64,000 nt of DNA from Prunus persica (taxonomy: Eukaryota; Streptophyta; Magnoliopsida; Rosales; Rosaceae): positions 242,232 to 306,231 of the forward strand of contig NC_034010.1 in the NCBI RefSeq assembly GCF_000346465.2. Reading direction: 5' to 3'. Shown here in pieces: positions 34,901-45,102 of this stretch. The translations under genes were made by a program, and so were the position numbers. A model generated the notes under the pieces. That model made no database searches. It had not been told where the DNA came from and was given only the letters and a program-made list of their open reading frames with translations. The stretch's first letter is position 1; the number at the start of each line of letters is the position of its first letter.

Positions 34901-35464
34901 TGTGCAGCCGTCATTGGATTTTGCTGATTGTAAGAGCAAAGAGAGAAACCGTCTATTTTCTGGATCCTCTGCCAGGAAATCGTGTGGTCGATGAAGAGGC
35001 CAAAAACATCGTGAACAGTGCTTTAAAAATATATAATACCCACATAGCCCGAGCAGGACGTAAAAATGTAATTTGGAAAACTCTCTCAGGCACACCAAAG
35101 CAACCCAGCAATGTCGAATGCGGGTATTATGTGATGCGCTTCATGAGGGACATCATCATGGATCCTTCCTTGGGGTTTGAGAATAAGGTAAGAAGAAATT
35201 ACCTTCATACATTTCACGTCGTTTTTTGTATTATCAACGACGGTCATGTAAAATTAACGTCGTTGAATGGATATACTACGTCGGTTATGAAAAATATCGT
35301 CGTCTGTGATTGAATTTCTTTTTATTTATAAACCCTAATAGTCATTGTTTATGCAGTATGCCAAGGGAAACCAGGAAGCTTCATACCCCCAAGAAGCCAT
35401 TGATGAAGTCCGGAATGAATGGGCAGAGTTTGTTTTCCAAATTATTAAACAGGGCAATTATTGA
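31921..35464 (+). CDS. CACTA-encoded Transposase_24-like protein with C-terminal Ulp1/C48 protease domain
   Basis: Six exons: 31921-32730, 33199-33753, 34067-34290, 34505-34675, 34908-35187 and 35357-35464. All are GT-AG and in frame, giving 715 aa. The N-terminal half (to about residue 265) is of the plant Transposase_24 type: IPLVDKKWSQIPKDIKEQIW, KWKDFKSTLTRHYI, then MPGVEIDRSTLWKRARQDK. A coiled-coil region and a very acidic Glu/Lys run (about 425-455) follow. The C-terminal 190 residues are a C48 (Ulp1/SENP-type) cysteine protease: GRHWILLIV (H589), VYFLDPLPG (D606), Q652 and VECGYYVMRFM (C658) supply the full His-Asp-Gln-Cys set. Family knowledge says C48 enzymes cleave SUMO or related tags; the substrate here is unknown. 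A UTR exon ending CAAAAG|GTAAGC at 31250 probably splices to about 31906. The introns are full of CGTCGT motifs and tandem duplications. Confidence 0.88.
32805..33045 (+). repeat. Tandem duplication of about 120 bp in an intron of the protease gene
   Basis: Two near-identical copies begin CGTCGTGTGAATGATATTACC and CGTCGTGTGAAGGATATTACC, and include GTCTAAATAGGAATCACTAC and CATAAGACGTCGGT. Confidence 0.8.
33840..34045 (+). repeat. Palindromic ACGACGG/CCGTCGT clusters in an intron
   Basis: Two successive units each hold inverted pairs such as AAACGACGG...CCGTCGTTT around a loop of about 8 bases. They resemble the element's own subterminal repeats but lie in the middle of a gene. Confidence 0.7.
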
Positions 35465-36649
35465 ACACTTGATATTTATGTATAATGTACAAATTTTCTC
35501 TATAATATGTAATGTAAAAATTTGTTGAGGTTTTCTTAAATTAAAAAAAAAACAAACATACAAATTGCTTAACCGACGTGTAATACTTTTCCAACGACCT
35601 AATAAAGTCACAAACCGTCGTATTTTGTTGTTTCGTGTTTTAAACAATTACGACGTAAAAATATAGTTAGACGACGTTCTTTGAACAATTGAGTCGTTTA
35701 TGGTTTACAACATCTTCAATTTCTTAAGGGTTCAGGGTATCATCGACGACGTTTATGTAACGACAGCGGTTAAGTCGTTGATATATATATTTTACGTCGT
35801 ATAGTTAAATAGCCGCCATGGTTTCTCATTTTAACGACGTCATTTTAACGACTTAGTAGTCTATTACAATTTACAACGTCTACAATTTATTAACACCGAC
35901 GTGGTTTGTTGTTGTGGTAAGAATATTTTATTATTTTTATATCAAAATATTCAAAATAAATTTAAAATAAATCAGAAAATTGAAAAGTCAACTCCTATGA
36001 AGTCATTGATATATTTTCTTCCACATAAACCTTGAAAAAATTCATTTTGAATAACAAAAATTTAAAATGACCATCCAAAACAAAATTATTTTGATGAGTC
36101 ATAAAATCACTTCTAGTTTAATGGTTTAGGGTTTAGAGTCTAGGGTTTAGAGATTAGTGTTGTTATTTATTGGGGTTTATTTTTAAAGTATAATTTTTGG
36201 GTAGTCTATGTTATATGTTAGGCTTTAAAACCATAAAACCTTTTATAAACTTAATTTTTTAAATTGTATAATTTAATTTTATGGGTTTAGTGTATTAATT
36301 TTTAACGACGGTGGTTGGGTCGTGGAATACATATTTTACGTCGTACAGTAAAACATACGACATGGTTTACGCTTTAAACGACGTTATTTTAATATGTAAG
36401 TCGGTTTATATAATTTACAACGTCTTTAATTTCTTAACACCGACGTGGTTTTTCAGTCGTCGTTATATAAAAAATTCAAAATAAATTTAAAATTAATCCG
36501 AAAAATGAACGGCCTTACGTTCTTAATCCGAAAAATGAAGTTTCCGTCGTGGAATATTAAATTTACGTCGGTACTTGTAGAACTTTCGCCTTGGTTTTTC
36601 TTTCGACGTTTTATAACGCGCGCGCTCTAAAAATTTTCGCGCGACCTAA

Positions 36650-36800
36650 ATTTTTTTAGATTTGGCTCTTAGTCTTATACTTTGATCCCTGAAACCTAAA
36701 ATTTCAGATTTCACGCGACATAACATTTCGCTCTCTCACTTCTGCTCTAATTAAAAGTTGCACTCTCCAGGCTCGTCGAATCTGTGAGCTCGTCCAACCT
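36650..36800 (+). promoter_or_regulatory. Probable 5' UTR exon of the CACTA transposase gene
   Basis: A pyrimidine-rich, subterminal-repeat-free stretch ends CCAACCT|GTAAGT at 36800/36801, a strong donor. Suitable acceptors lie at 37596 and 37610, just upstream of the transposase ATG. It parallels the UTR exon of the protease gene (ends 31250). Confidence 0.45.
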
Positions 36801-36900
36801 GTAAGTACAAACCCTATCTTCCCCTTGTAAATTCATTGAATGATATTAGGTTGTTTTGTTAAAGGGTTTTAGGTATATGCTTTGCGATCTGTTAATAATG

Positions 36901-37132
36901 TGCTTATAGGTATGGGTTCATGGATTTTCTGTTTAATGGGTTCATGACAAGATCAAATAAAGGTGTACTTTTGCTGGAAATCAACACAAAAAGACACATC
37001 ACCAACTTCCAAATGATTTCCAGCAAAAGGACACCTTTATTTGATCTTGTCATTTTCCGCTCTGGAGAAGGTGCAAAGTGCACCAATGCTTATAGGTATG
37101 GGTTCATGGATTTTCTGTTTAATGGGTTCATG
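36901..37132 (+). ncRNA. Candidate small-RNA hairpin bracketed by a 46-bp direct repeat
   Basis: Arms 36946-36982 and 37015-37051 are reverse complements over 37 bases with one mismatch (GACAAGATCAAATAAAGGTG / CACCTTTATTTGATCTTGTC in the outer part), separated by a 32-base loop. A perfect 46-bp direct repeat (TGCTTATAGGTATGGGTTCA...) brackets the structure at 36901-36946 and 37087-37132. It lies in the probable 5' UTR intron of the transposase gene. The geometry fits a young miRNA or hairpin-siRNA precursor; expression is not known. It could instead be a tiny fold-back insertion. Confidence 0.45.
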
Positions 37133-37618
37133 GATTACATTATCTGTTATGTTGAATTGGGAATGGATTTAATTTTGTCGTATCTTTTAATCACCCTATG
37201 TTATGTTGAATTGGGAATGGATTTATTGTTTTCATGCTTGGTTTCATGTATATGTTGGTTTCTTGCTTGGTTTCATATATATGTTGTGTTCTTAATGGGT
37301 TTTGTGTTCTTGAAAATAAACTGAGACACGACGAATTTTAAGGCGTACGACGACGATTACACGACGGTGTTTTTAAACTACCGTCGTTGTATTACTTATA
37401 CACGACGGTTTTTTCATAAACCGTCGTTTGTATTACGTATAATAGACGACGTCTGTTGAAAATCCGTCGTCTATATATGCCAAATACGTCTGTTTTTGAT
37501 TAAAACCCGTCGTCTCTGTTGTTTATTACTTGCGATTAGATCATTGTATAATCTGCTATAGTGATGGTCATTGCCTGTATTTTCACTTTATTATAGATAA
37601 TAGGTTATAGTGTCGGAG

Positions 37619-40600
37619 ATGGATAAGTCATGGATGCACTCGGATAGAAGATCGAAGGCATATGAGTTTGGGGTGGAAGCATTTTTGAACTTTGCTGTAG
37701 AAAATCTTCTAACTACAACACATATCCGTTGTCCATGTGTTAAATGTGTTAATTTGAAGTTGTTTGGGGTTGGAATTATAAGGGATCACTTATACTTTAA
37801 TGGAATTGACCAAAGCTATAAGAATTGGACATTTCACGGAGAACCTTGGGAAGCAACTACTAATGCTAGCAGAAATGTTGAAGAAGATGATGGCCATAGT
37901 AGGTACAGTTTTGTGTCTGAAGAAATTGATATGGATGATAATGATTTTGGTGATTTTGGTTCGGATCCGTATGAGTTTGCCAATGTGATTGGGGATGGAG
38001 ATCAACCAGTGTACCCTGGTTGTAGAAAGTACACGAAGTTATCGGCATTAGTGAAGTTGTATAATTTGAAGGCAAAACATGGGATGAGTGATGTCTGTTT
38101 TACAGAATTATTGATACTTCAAGGCGATTTGCTTCCAGAAGGAAATACAATACCAACCTCCATGTATGAGGCTAAAAAGACTTTGTGTGCATTGGGGCTG
38201 AGTTATGAGAAAATGCACGCATGCCCCAATGATTGCATCTTGTATAGGAAGGAGTATGAGGATTCAACTAATTGTCCTACTTGTGGTATCTCAAGGTGGA
38301 AGGAAGGCAAAGATGCAATCTTGAAAGAGGGTGTGCCAGCGAAGGTGGTGTGGTATTTTCCCCCAATTCCAAGGTTTAAAAGGATGTTTCAATCACATGA
38401 GACAGCTAAGAGTTTGACTTGGTGGCATGTTGCTAGAAAATCAATTGACGGTCAGATGTCTCATCCGGCGGATTCCCCGTCTTGGAAACTTCTTGATGAT
38501 AAATGGCCTGAGTTTGGTAATGAGCCGAGAAACTTGAGATTGGCTCTTTCATCTGATGGATTCAATCCCCACAGTTCTCTAAGTAGCAGATATAGTTGTT
38601 GGCCGGTTATCTTAGTTACATATAATCTCCCTCCATGGCTGTGCATGAAACGAAAGTTCATGATGTTAACCTTATTGATTTCCGGTCCTAAACAACCCGG
38701 AAATGATATAGACGTCTACTTGGAGCCTTTGATTGATGATTTAAAATCCTTGTGGGTTGGGATTAGAGGAGTGTATGATGCACATAATGGAGAATACTTT
38801 ACACTCAGAGCTGCATTAATGTGGACAATTAATGATTTCCCCGCCTATGGAAACTTATCTGGTTGTGTTGTTAAAGGATATAAAGCTTGTCCAATATGCG
38901 GCGATGATACACCTAGTCACAGGTTGAAAAATGGCCACAAAATTTGTTACATTGGGCATAGAAAATGGTTACCAATCAATCATCCATATAGGAGGCAACG
39001 TGCAGCTTTTAATGGGAAACCTGAATATGGCATACCTCCAGAGCCATTAACCGGAGAAGAAGTGCTGCATATGGTTGAAAATGGTGACAGAGTTTGTTGG
39101 AAGAAGAAATCAATATTCTTTGATCTCGAGTATTGGAAATACCTTCCTGTGAGGCATGCCCTAGATGTTATGCACATTGAGAAGAATGTTTGCGATAGTA
39201 TCATTGGTACATTGCTGGAGATCCCTGGAAAAAATAAAGATGGGATTGCTGCTCGATTAGATTTATTGAACATGGGGGTCAAAACTGATTTGCAACCCGA
39301 GTATGGAGAAAGACGTACTCGTTTGCCTCCTGGGCCTTGGAATTTGTCAAGAGCAGAGAAGAGAGAGGTTTGCAATTCTTTCTATGGTATGAAGGTCCCT
39401 GAAGGTTATTCTTCAAATATTAAAAATCTTGTATCTGTACAAGATTCAAGACTTCTTGGCCTTAAATCACATGATTGTCATACCTTAATGCAACAATTGC
39501 TCCCTGTGGCAATTCGTTCTGTTTTGGAGAAGCCTGCAAGGTATGCAATAACTCGTTTGTGCTTCTTCTTCAATGCTATATGTGCAAAGACTGTTGATGT
39601 TTCCAAGCTAGATAAGTTGGAAGAAGATGTAGTAGTTACTCTGTGTTTGCTTGAGAAGTACTTTCCCCCTTCATTCTTTGATATCATGGTTCATCTAGTA
39701 GTACATCTTGTCAGAGAAGTTCGTCTATGTGGGCCAGTATATTTTAGGTGGATGTATCCGTTTGAAAGATATATGAAAGTGCTGAAGGGGTATGTTCAGA
39801 ATCGTACTCGTCCCGAAGGTTGCATTGCTGAGCGGTATATAGCTGAAGAAGCGGTAGAGTTTTGTACTCAGCATTTATCTGATGTTAGTACAGTTGGAGT
39901 GCCTTCAAGCCAAAAGATGGGAGTTTCAAAGCCATTATCAGGTTGCACAGTGAGCGTAGTTGATCAGGACCTGTTGAATCAAGCACATCTATATGTCTTG
40001 GAGAATACGGAGGAAGTCCTACCTTATATCGAGTACGTATGAGTTTTATTCTTTAAGTTTCCATTTAAAATTATTTCTTATGTTTATCTTATATATTTGG
40101 GACCGTAATGCTTGAATTTTTCGTGTCATGTAGGCAACATATGATCCACATCAAGACTGCTTATCCAAAATTTAGAAAGAGAACAAAGTGGCTGCAGGAT
40201 AAGCACAATAGCACTTTCATTCAATGGCTACGCTTCAAGGTATATGTTGTTGAATAACGTATTTCTCTTTTAATTTTCTTCTTATTTATATGTTAGGATG
40301 AATTAAGATATGATTAATTTGCAGGTTCAAAGTGAACTTGAGGAAGACAATCATGGCGTATCAGAAAATTTAAGGTGGCTAGCAGCTGGTCCAAACATGT
40401 CAGTGCCATTATATAGGAGCTATCTTATTAAAGGTATTAAATTCAATATCAAGGCACAAGATGATGTGCGGACAACTCAAAATAGTGGAGTTTATTTACT
40501 TGCACATACCATGCAAGTTGCTAGTGCCAAGGATAAAAACCCAATTCTCTCAAATATGGGTTTCTATGGTGTCATTCAAGAAATTTGGGACCTTGACTAC

Positions 40601-40969
40601 CAAAAGTTTACAATCCCAGTCTTTAGGTGTGATTGGATAGATAGTTCTGGTCTTGTAGTCGACGAACTTGGATTTACCCTTGTAGATTTGAGTAAAATTG
40701 GACATAGGAATGACCAATTTGTTTTGGCTTCTCAAGTCAAACAAATATTTTTTGTTGACGACCCGATGCATCGTGGTTGGTCGGTAGTGTTATCAATGCC
40801 TAGTAGAGAATATAATGATGTTATTGGTGATGAAGTATTAGGTGATGTGATAATTGAGTGTGAGCCATTTACTAGAGGGATGCCAAATGTTGACACATTT
40901 GATGAACTGGTAGGTGAGTTAGGCGGTCAAAATATTCGAGATGGGTGTGAAGATATATGGATTGAATGA
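37619..40969 (+). CDS. CACTA transposase (Tnp2 / Transposase_21 family)
   Basis: Three exons: 37619-40032, 40134-40239 and 40325-40969, in frame, 1054 aa. The ATG at 37619 opens directly into the N-terminal Transpos_assoc domain (DKSWMHSDRRSKAYEFGVEA, then IRCPCVKCVN). A Cys-rich segment (CPNDCILYRKEY, NCPTCG) precedes the Transposase_21 core (about 250-530), which includes DVYLEPLIDDLKSLW, GEYFTLRAALMWTINDFPAY, CPICGDDT and HALDVMHIEKNVCDS. A DUF4218 region follows (about 600-715: SHDCHTLMQQLLPVAIR ... RWMYPFERYMK). A DUF4216 domain lies near 919-997 (IWDLDYQKFTIPVFRCDW). No stop or frameshift is present. It catalyses excision and integration of the element through the CACTA ends, by family knowledge. 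It lies about 2.1 kb downstream of the protease gene on the same strand. It is of usual size and order for the family. Confidence 0.92.
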
Positions 40970-42331
40970 TGCTTATGTAATTGGCAGTGTATGACATTAA
41001 TTTTGTAATATATTGTAATGTGATTTCTTCACTTTCTACGTTCAAATAAAACACGACGTTATTGTGAATCAGTTATTCAGCATATTTACCGACGTCTTAA
41101 AGCAACGTAACAATGAAGAACCACGACGCTATTGTGAAGCAATTATTCAGGATATCACGTCGGTGAAGGATAAAGAACCGCCATGTAATTCAAAATAACA
41201 CGACTCCAATCCCATAATACCGACGTCTAAAAAACGAGATATGTAATCTGAACGTTAAAAAATACGACGTCATCATACATTTTCCACGTCGCAAGTTCTT
41301 TTATAAACGAAGAGGAACGAAATTAATTCCGACGGAAATTCATTATAACCGCCGTCTAATAACAATTAAACGACGTTATTTGTAATACGGCTCCCATCAT
41401 AATCTACGCCGTCTATATGTTCTGTAATACGGCTCTCATTTATTTGGAACCGACGTTGTTTAGACGTTCAACGTCGTCTATATTATTAAGTGCGTCGTGA
41501 GTAATGAATACATATAAATACAACGTCGACTATATAAATGTATACGTCGTAAATAATGACACTGACAACTATTTCCACGTCATCTTTTTTAGATAAAATC
41601 GAAGTGGAAAATTTATTTCACGACGGTTTTTTGTAAATAAGAGACGTTGTAGAACTTTAGCAGAATAAACACGTCTGTTTTTATTGTTTTCCGACGTTGT
41701 TGTATTTAACAACGTCTAATATTTATGGTCGTTGTTTGTTTCTGAAAATAGGACGTATAAATTTTTTAATACGACTCTCATATATTTGTAACTGACGTTG
41801 TTTAGTTTTTCAACGTCTACTATAGAAACACATACGTCGTAAATAATGACACTGACAACTATTTCCACGTCATCTTTTATCAAAAAATCGAAGTGGAAAA
41901 TTAATTGTACGACGGTTGTGTTTATATGTGCGACGTAGTAGGTATCAATAACGTCGTCTTCTAATGTATTTAAAGACGTCATATTTTTTATTGTCGTGAA
42001 AATTATATTTAACGTCGGCGTATTTTTATTGTCGTCGTTGTATGTCTATCTTGCGGCCTTGTTCTCTTAATATGTGTCATATTTTCCCTTTTTAACGACG
42101 GTCTTTTTAGAGAATTGGTCGTCTATTATCATCATCGATTGCTTTTTTTAGATCTTTTTGCAGTACAAAGACGTCGTTTTGTATTTTTTGATGACGTTGT
42201 ATTGTTTAACAACGACGGTTATTTAGCGTCGTGGTTTATGAGGGAAAAGATGACGGTGGATTCCACGACCATTGAAAAACCAAATACACGACGGTAATTT
42301 ACCGTCGTCTTTTTGCTTTTTTGTAGTAGTG
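40970..42331. repeat. Right subterminal repeat region and right TIR of the CACTA element
   Basis: There are dozens of ACGACGG, CGTCGT, ACGTCG and CCGACGT motifs in both orientations. A larger duplicated block occurs near 41545-41610 and 41850-41915 (ACACTGACAACTATTTCCAC shared). It ends GTAATTTACCGTCGTC and the terminal GTAGTAGTG at 42323-42331. Confidence 0.85.
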
Positions 42332-43083
42332 GGCGAACGAGTTCTTTCTTTTCCTTCCTTCTTTTAATTTTCAGTTCTTATGTATTTATTTTTGAGTTCA
42401 TCCAAGACCATGAGTAACTAATTTCTTGTTAGTTAGGGCTTAATATTGAAGCCCTAAACATGATTTCATTCAATTTGACAACCGAACCGAGAGGCACAAA
42501 CCAGTGATCGACCTGATGGCGGCTTAGGGGCTATAGTGTTAAAGTGATATTAGGGTTTTCCAATAAATAAATTTTTTAATTTTATTCGAATGATACCATT
42601 AAATATGTTATGAATACTTAATTTGAACAAAGAAGCATTGTGATGCAATGGTAAATGGTCATGTGAGTTAGAGGTTAGGGGTTTGGAACCTTCTTACTCC
42701 AACTTCAACATATTTAACGTTTTTAGCCATTGTTGCTTCTATTCAGTCGGACTGACAGCTTGCAAAAATCAAATCGGGTGCCGAATCAGTTAAGGGCGGT
42801 TTGGTCCAGTTTATATGTCGACATAGAACATTTTAAAAATAACATTGAACTAGTCAATCCGGTTTGGTCCGTTTTTCAATTCGAATCGGATTTTCAGTCA
42901 AAAATTCCATCCTTAAGAGAGAACATGTAGAGTCAGAAATCAGAAGGAAGTGGGGACATGTGTAGGGATCTAGAAAATTTTAATTTAATTGTACGATTCA
43001 ATTTGGTTAAATTGGAGAAAATGAAAGTTCAAACCATGGGACCCAATTCAATTTTAAACTATTTTTCAAAACATAAAACCTAA
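42332..43083. other. Intergenic DNA right of the CACTA element
   Basis: No gene is supported. CGGTTTGGTCC and GGTTTGGTCCG near 42798-42870 resemble the repetitive ends of decayed hAT-type elements. A weak SINE-like stretch near 42625-42690 was not called. Confidence 0.4.
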
Positions 43084-43417
43084 AGGCCCGTTTGATAATT
43101 TCAATTTCAATTTTTAGTTTTTATTTTTTGTGCTAGAGTATGGAGGAAAATGAGAGTGAGAATGGGAGTGAAGATCAAATTGAGAGATGATGAGAGGATG
43201 AGAGGGAAGAATAATAAAAGTGAAACCACAATCTTGAAATTGAAAACAATTCGAAATATATTTGAGTTTTTAGTTTTTGTTATTTCTCTCTCCCATCCTC
43301 TCCTCTCATCTTCCCTTTCAATCTCATCTCTACTCTCATTCTCACTCTTTTTCCTCTATACTCTAACACAAAAAATGAAAACTAAAAATTAAAATTGAAA
43401 TGGTTATCAAACGGCCC
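43084..43417. mobile_element. Fold-back Tourist-like MITE, 334 bp
   Basis: The ends AGGCCCGTTTGATAA and TTATCAAACGGCCC are inverted. TAA lies on both sides (43081-43083, 43418-43420). The inverted similarity continues deep inward (CAATTTTTAGTTTTTATTTT against its complement; TCTAGCACAAAAAA against TCTAACACAAAAAA), so nearly the whole element folds back. Confidence 0.75.
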
Positions 43418-44071
43418 TAAGCAAATCAGCCTAACTGATGCAGTTCAGCCGGTTTGACGAGTTTCTCGGTAGAAATGCCCAACCATAGGTCGGATTGTGG
43501 TTGTTTGCCTTTGAAAAGTTGCCCCGATATCAGTTCTCTCTTCACATGCGTGCTCCCTACTTGGTTCTCGTATGGACTTAAATTTAGGTGTTGAATCCAT
43601 ATAGCCAGCACAGTTGGGGTGGACCTATAGTGGGGCAAGAATGGACCGGAAACCACTTCCTGGGGAAAAAAAGTTGACCCCTGCTAGTCGCTAGTCCTGC
43701 AGCCCACCACCTGTTCGATGGTTTGTCCCAAAGAGGTGCTACTGCCTTCTGGCCTTTCAATTTAATTGATTTTTTATTTTAAAATTTTGTTTAAAAGATA
43801 ACCTAAAAGGTAACGATTACAATTGTTGAACAGAAAGTCGGAGGGAGAGAGCTTGTGTATTCTTTGCTCGTACTATTTTTTTTCTTCATATATAAATTGT
43901 AATTTGCGCGAGTACATATAAATAGAAGCCTTTGAAGAAAGAGCTGAGTTATGTTTTTTTTATTCTTGGAACGAAAATCATAAGTCATACAATGAAGGCA
44001 AGGCAGCTGCTATGTCAACCTGTCTCAAAATCTGAGGTTCTGATAAAAGAGTTTAATCCGACTACAAGTAT
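43418..44071. other. Intergenic DNA downstream of the lipid-transfer gene
   Basis: Presumed 3' UTR of the minus-strand lipid-transfer gene at its right end. The minus-strand frame near 43426-43656 has no recognisable domain. Confidence 0.4.
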
Positions 44072-44972
44072 CTAGATGAACAAGTAGAAAACCATTAAGG
44101 CGAAACACCAGGACGAGTCTCTTTCTTTCCACTGCAACACACCGACTTTGTTTCGGCTGCTAGAACTTGACCCTACACTTTTGGCACTGGCGGGAGCCTC
44201 AACTGCTACGTAGGAAAAGAACCCAAAATTGTCATATTTAGTTCATTATTTAAGAAGAAAATAAGAGTCTAATAATTCTTCAACATCACGGTTCACGATT
44301 GTGAAATCTGAATATGAAAATATGAAGTGAATGATTATATATAGTACCACTAGGACTTGGAGCAAGACTCGAGTTGGCAGTTTGAGTAGAGTTCCTTTCC
44401 AACTGATAGAAAACTTGAGCTTCTGGTGATTTAGGATCCAAATGCAGAAGTTCTGTATACATACATATTCATATATCAATATCATCAACCAAAAGAAAAG
44501 TGTCAAAATTACTAGTAAAAACTGGTTCATTCCATCCCATAGCAACATAGGCAACTAGAAATCATGGACTTTATTGCAATTTCTCGGGGTTTCGATTTTT
44601 GTAATTTTAGTAGTGTAGTAGAGTGTAGAATATACCGGGACACTTTGAGACATTAGCAGGGACCTGGCAAACGGAAGGCAGGCCCAAAGCAAGCGTGACA
44701 TTTATCTGCAGATCCAGTTCTGGATCATTGCGATCTTGAATGATAACGCAAAGGCACTTCTTATTGCTGTTGAGGACTTGCTTGAGACCACTGCAACAGT
44801 CTGGTGTTGGGGTCTTAGCTTGGCCTTGAACGTAAGGCAGACACGTGGCCATCCCTGCTAACTGCTGCGTACATTCGTCTCTATCTTTTGCTGAATCTGC
44901 TGCTGCCATTCCCAAGCTTATTGATATAATTAGCAGCAGGACCAGGACGACTGGTAGTCTCACCAATCCCAT
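44072..44972 (-). CDS. Non-specific lipid-transfer protein, GPI-anchor type (LTPG/YLS3-like)
   Basis: Exons 44972-44636, 44452-44348 and 44205-44072, all GT-AG, in frame, 191 aa. Residues 1-25 form a signal peptide ([20 protein letters not shown]). The eight-cysteine motif is complete: C34, C44, C59-C60, C73-x-C75, C102, C111. That is C-x9-C-x14-CC-x12-C-x-C-x26-C-x8-C. The cysteine order defines the LTP/2S-albumin fold with a hydrophobic lipid pocket. A Ser/Pro/Ala-rich linker (SSLAPSPSG, then [13 protein letters not shown]) and a hydrophobic tail ([14 protein letters not shown]) follow, as in GPI-anchored LTPs acting at the outer plasma membrane or wall. The tail is rather short and the last exon is the least certain part. 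The ATG at 44972 is chosen because upstream codons lack another ATG and the signal peptide begins directly. Confidence 0.88.
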
Positions 44973-45070
44973 TTTGTGCAACAAATGTATGAATACAGCA
45001 GCAAATCAATGCAATCCCAAGATGTTAGATCACAAGAATGGAGGAGTTCCAAATCCACTAGATGCTTCGG

Positions 45071-45080
45071 CTATTTATAT
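45071..45080 (-). promoter_or_regulatory. TATA box of the lipid-transfer gene
   Basis: ATATAAATAG on the minus strand, about 100 bases upstream of the ATG, leaving a normal-length leader. Confidence 0.65.
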
Positions 45081-45102
45081 GCAAGAGAAATTGAGGTGGT
45101 AG

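Larger units (their letters stand above)
28795..42331 (+). mobile_element. CACTA (En/Spm) transposon, apparently complete, 13.5 kb
   Basis: The termini are CACTACTACAAAAA at the left and, in reverse complement, CACTACTACAAAAAAGC at the right. Similarity extends about 28 bases with one gap. Both ends, and all internal non-coding parts, are packed with ACGACGG/CCGTCGT and ACGTCG motifs, the subterminal repeats bound by the element's own protein in this superfamily. It carries two multi-exon genes on the plus strand, a Transposase_24/Ulp1 gene (31921-35464) and a Tnp2 transposase gene (37619-40969), both open across all exons, plus a captured RPN6 fragment. The immediate flanks (ATT left, GGC right) do not show the 3-bp duplication expected. 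The intact frames suggest that it is or was recently autonomous; activity is not shown. Confidence 0.92.

Noticed and set aside
41700..42300. Small ORFs in the CACTA right end as genes
   Set aside because: They are made of subterminal repeat motifs and lack domains.
42625..42690. tRNA or SINE-like sequence (GATGCAATGG ... GGTTTGGAACC)
   Set aside because: The B-box resemblance is weak, no cloverleaf can be drawn, and there is no A-tail or target duplication.
43426..43656. 76-codon minus-strand ORF
   Set aside because: No domain or conservation signal visible and no splice partners.
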